The notes beneath the pieces were generated by a model. That model searched no databases. It worked only from the letters and a program-made list of their open reading frames with translations, and had not been told where the DNA came from. A stretch of 5,393 nucleotides of DNA from Deltaproteobacteria bacterium (lineage in GTDB: Bacteria; Desulfobacterota; SM23-61): assembly GCA_029857975.1 (NCBI GenBank), contig JAOUFX010000270.1, forward strand, positions 1 to 5,393, read 5' to 3'. A program made the position numbers and the translations under genes. Below, in pieces: positions 5,198 through 5,393 of this stretch (position 1 is the first letter of the stretch; the number at the start of each line of letters is the position of its first letter).

Positions 5198-5393
5198 TGT
5201 CCTGACTATTTTTCCGGGAATTTTTACTTCTCCCCTGGCCGAAAGCCTGCTGAAGAGAGCCCTGGATAAAGGTTTAATTCAGATTCGGGTGAAAAATTTG
5301 CGCGACTTTACCCAGGACAAACACCGCATGACCGATGATTACCCTTACGGAGGCGGGGCGGGAATGGTGATGAAACCCGAACCAATCATCCGG
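5187..5393 (+). CDS. trmD: tRNA (guanine-37-N1)-methyltransferase TrmD, 5' part
   Basis: TrmD methylates N1 of G37 next to the anticodon of several tRNAs, using S-adenosylmethionine, and guards against +1 frameshifting. Only the first 69 codons are in the window; the frame runs open through the right edge. They begin [25 protein letters not shown] and contain the conserved [24 protein letters not shown] stretch (39-62), which belongs to the SPOUT-fold N-terminal part. The knot with the AdoMet site and the catalytic residues lies beyond the edge. It starts at the ATG at 5187, 11 nt before the rimM stop, with a modest AAGGA (5169-5173) inside rimM. This tight overlap suggests coupling. Confidence 0.95.
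   Translation, partial: MIFDVLTIFPGIFTSPLAESLLKRALDKGLIQIRVKNLRDFTQDKHRMTDDYPYGGGAGMVMKPEPIIR

Overview
The window looks like a chromosomal segment of a Gram-negative, anaerobe-type bacterium, most plausibly a deltaproteobacterium (Desulfobacterota, Syntrophobacterales-like). This is inference from three things: the gene order ffh-rpsP-khpA-rimM-trmD; a TRAP-type periplasmic binding protein beside an IclR regulator; and a palindromic repeat of the 'GTCATTGCGAGG ... GCAATCTC' type that I recall as common in such genomes. No species can be named from the sequence.

Left part (1-2300, minus strand). Bases 1-230 are non-coding. They hold a nested inverted repeat (core 35-127, outer arms 10-19 and 143-152) and a long hairpin (159-194) that sits just after the stop of the first gene and may be its terminator. 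A TRAP transporter solute-binding protein (DctP family, 231-1235) follows. Upstream of it on the same strand is an IclR-family regulator (1425-2231). The 189 bp between them carry a strong Shine-Dalgarno with no normal start codon nearby and a doubtful 42-codon ORF that ends in an ATGA overlap with an alternative dctP start. No TRAP membrane subunits are visible.

Centre (2232-2578). This is a divergent control region. On the minus strand, a TTGACA promoter leads into a perfect 12+12 bp palindrome lying on the predicted transcription start of the iclR gene, which suggests autoregulation. A split copy of the iclR start region recurs about 120 bp upstream. On the plus strand there is an AT-rich stretch and a sigma70-type promoter for ffh.

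Right part (2579-5393, plus strand). This is a housekeeping operon: ffh (SRP GTPase), rpsP (ribosomal protein S16), khpA (KH-domain RNA-binding protein), rimM (16S/30S maturation factor) and the first 69 codons of trmD (tRNA m1G37 methyltransferase). khpA-rimM overlap by 4 nt and rimM-trmD by 11 nt, which suggests translational coupling. A structured hairpin without a U-tract lies between rpsP and khpA. The genes together serve membrane targeting of nascent proteins, small-subunit assembly and tRNA modification.

Overall the coding content is conventional. The most unusual material is in the non-coding DNA: the iclR operator, the split repeat, the iclR-dctP junction, the rpsP-khpA hairpin and the left-end palindrome. 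I see no convincing undescribed multi-gene system.
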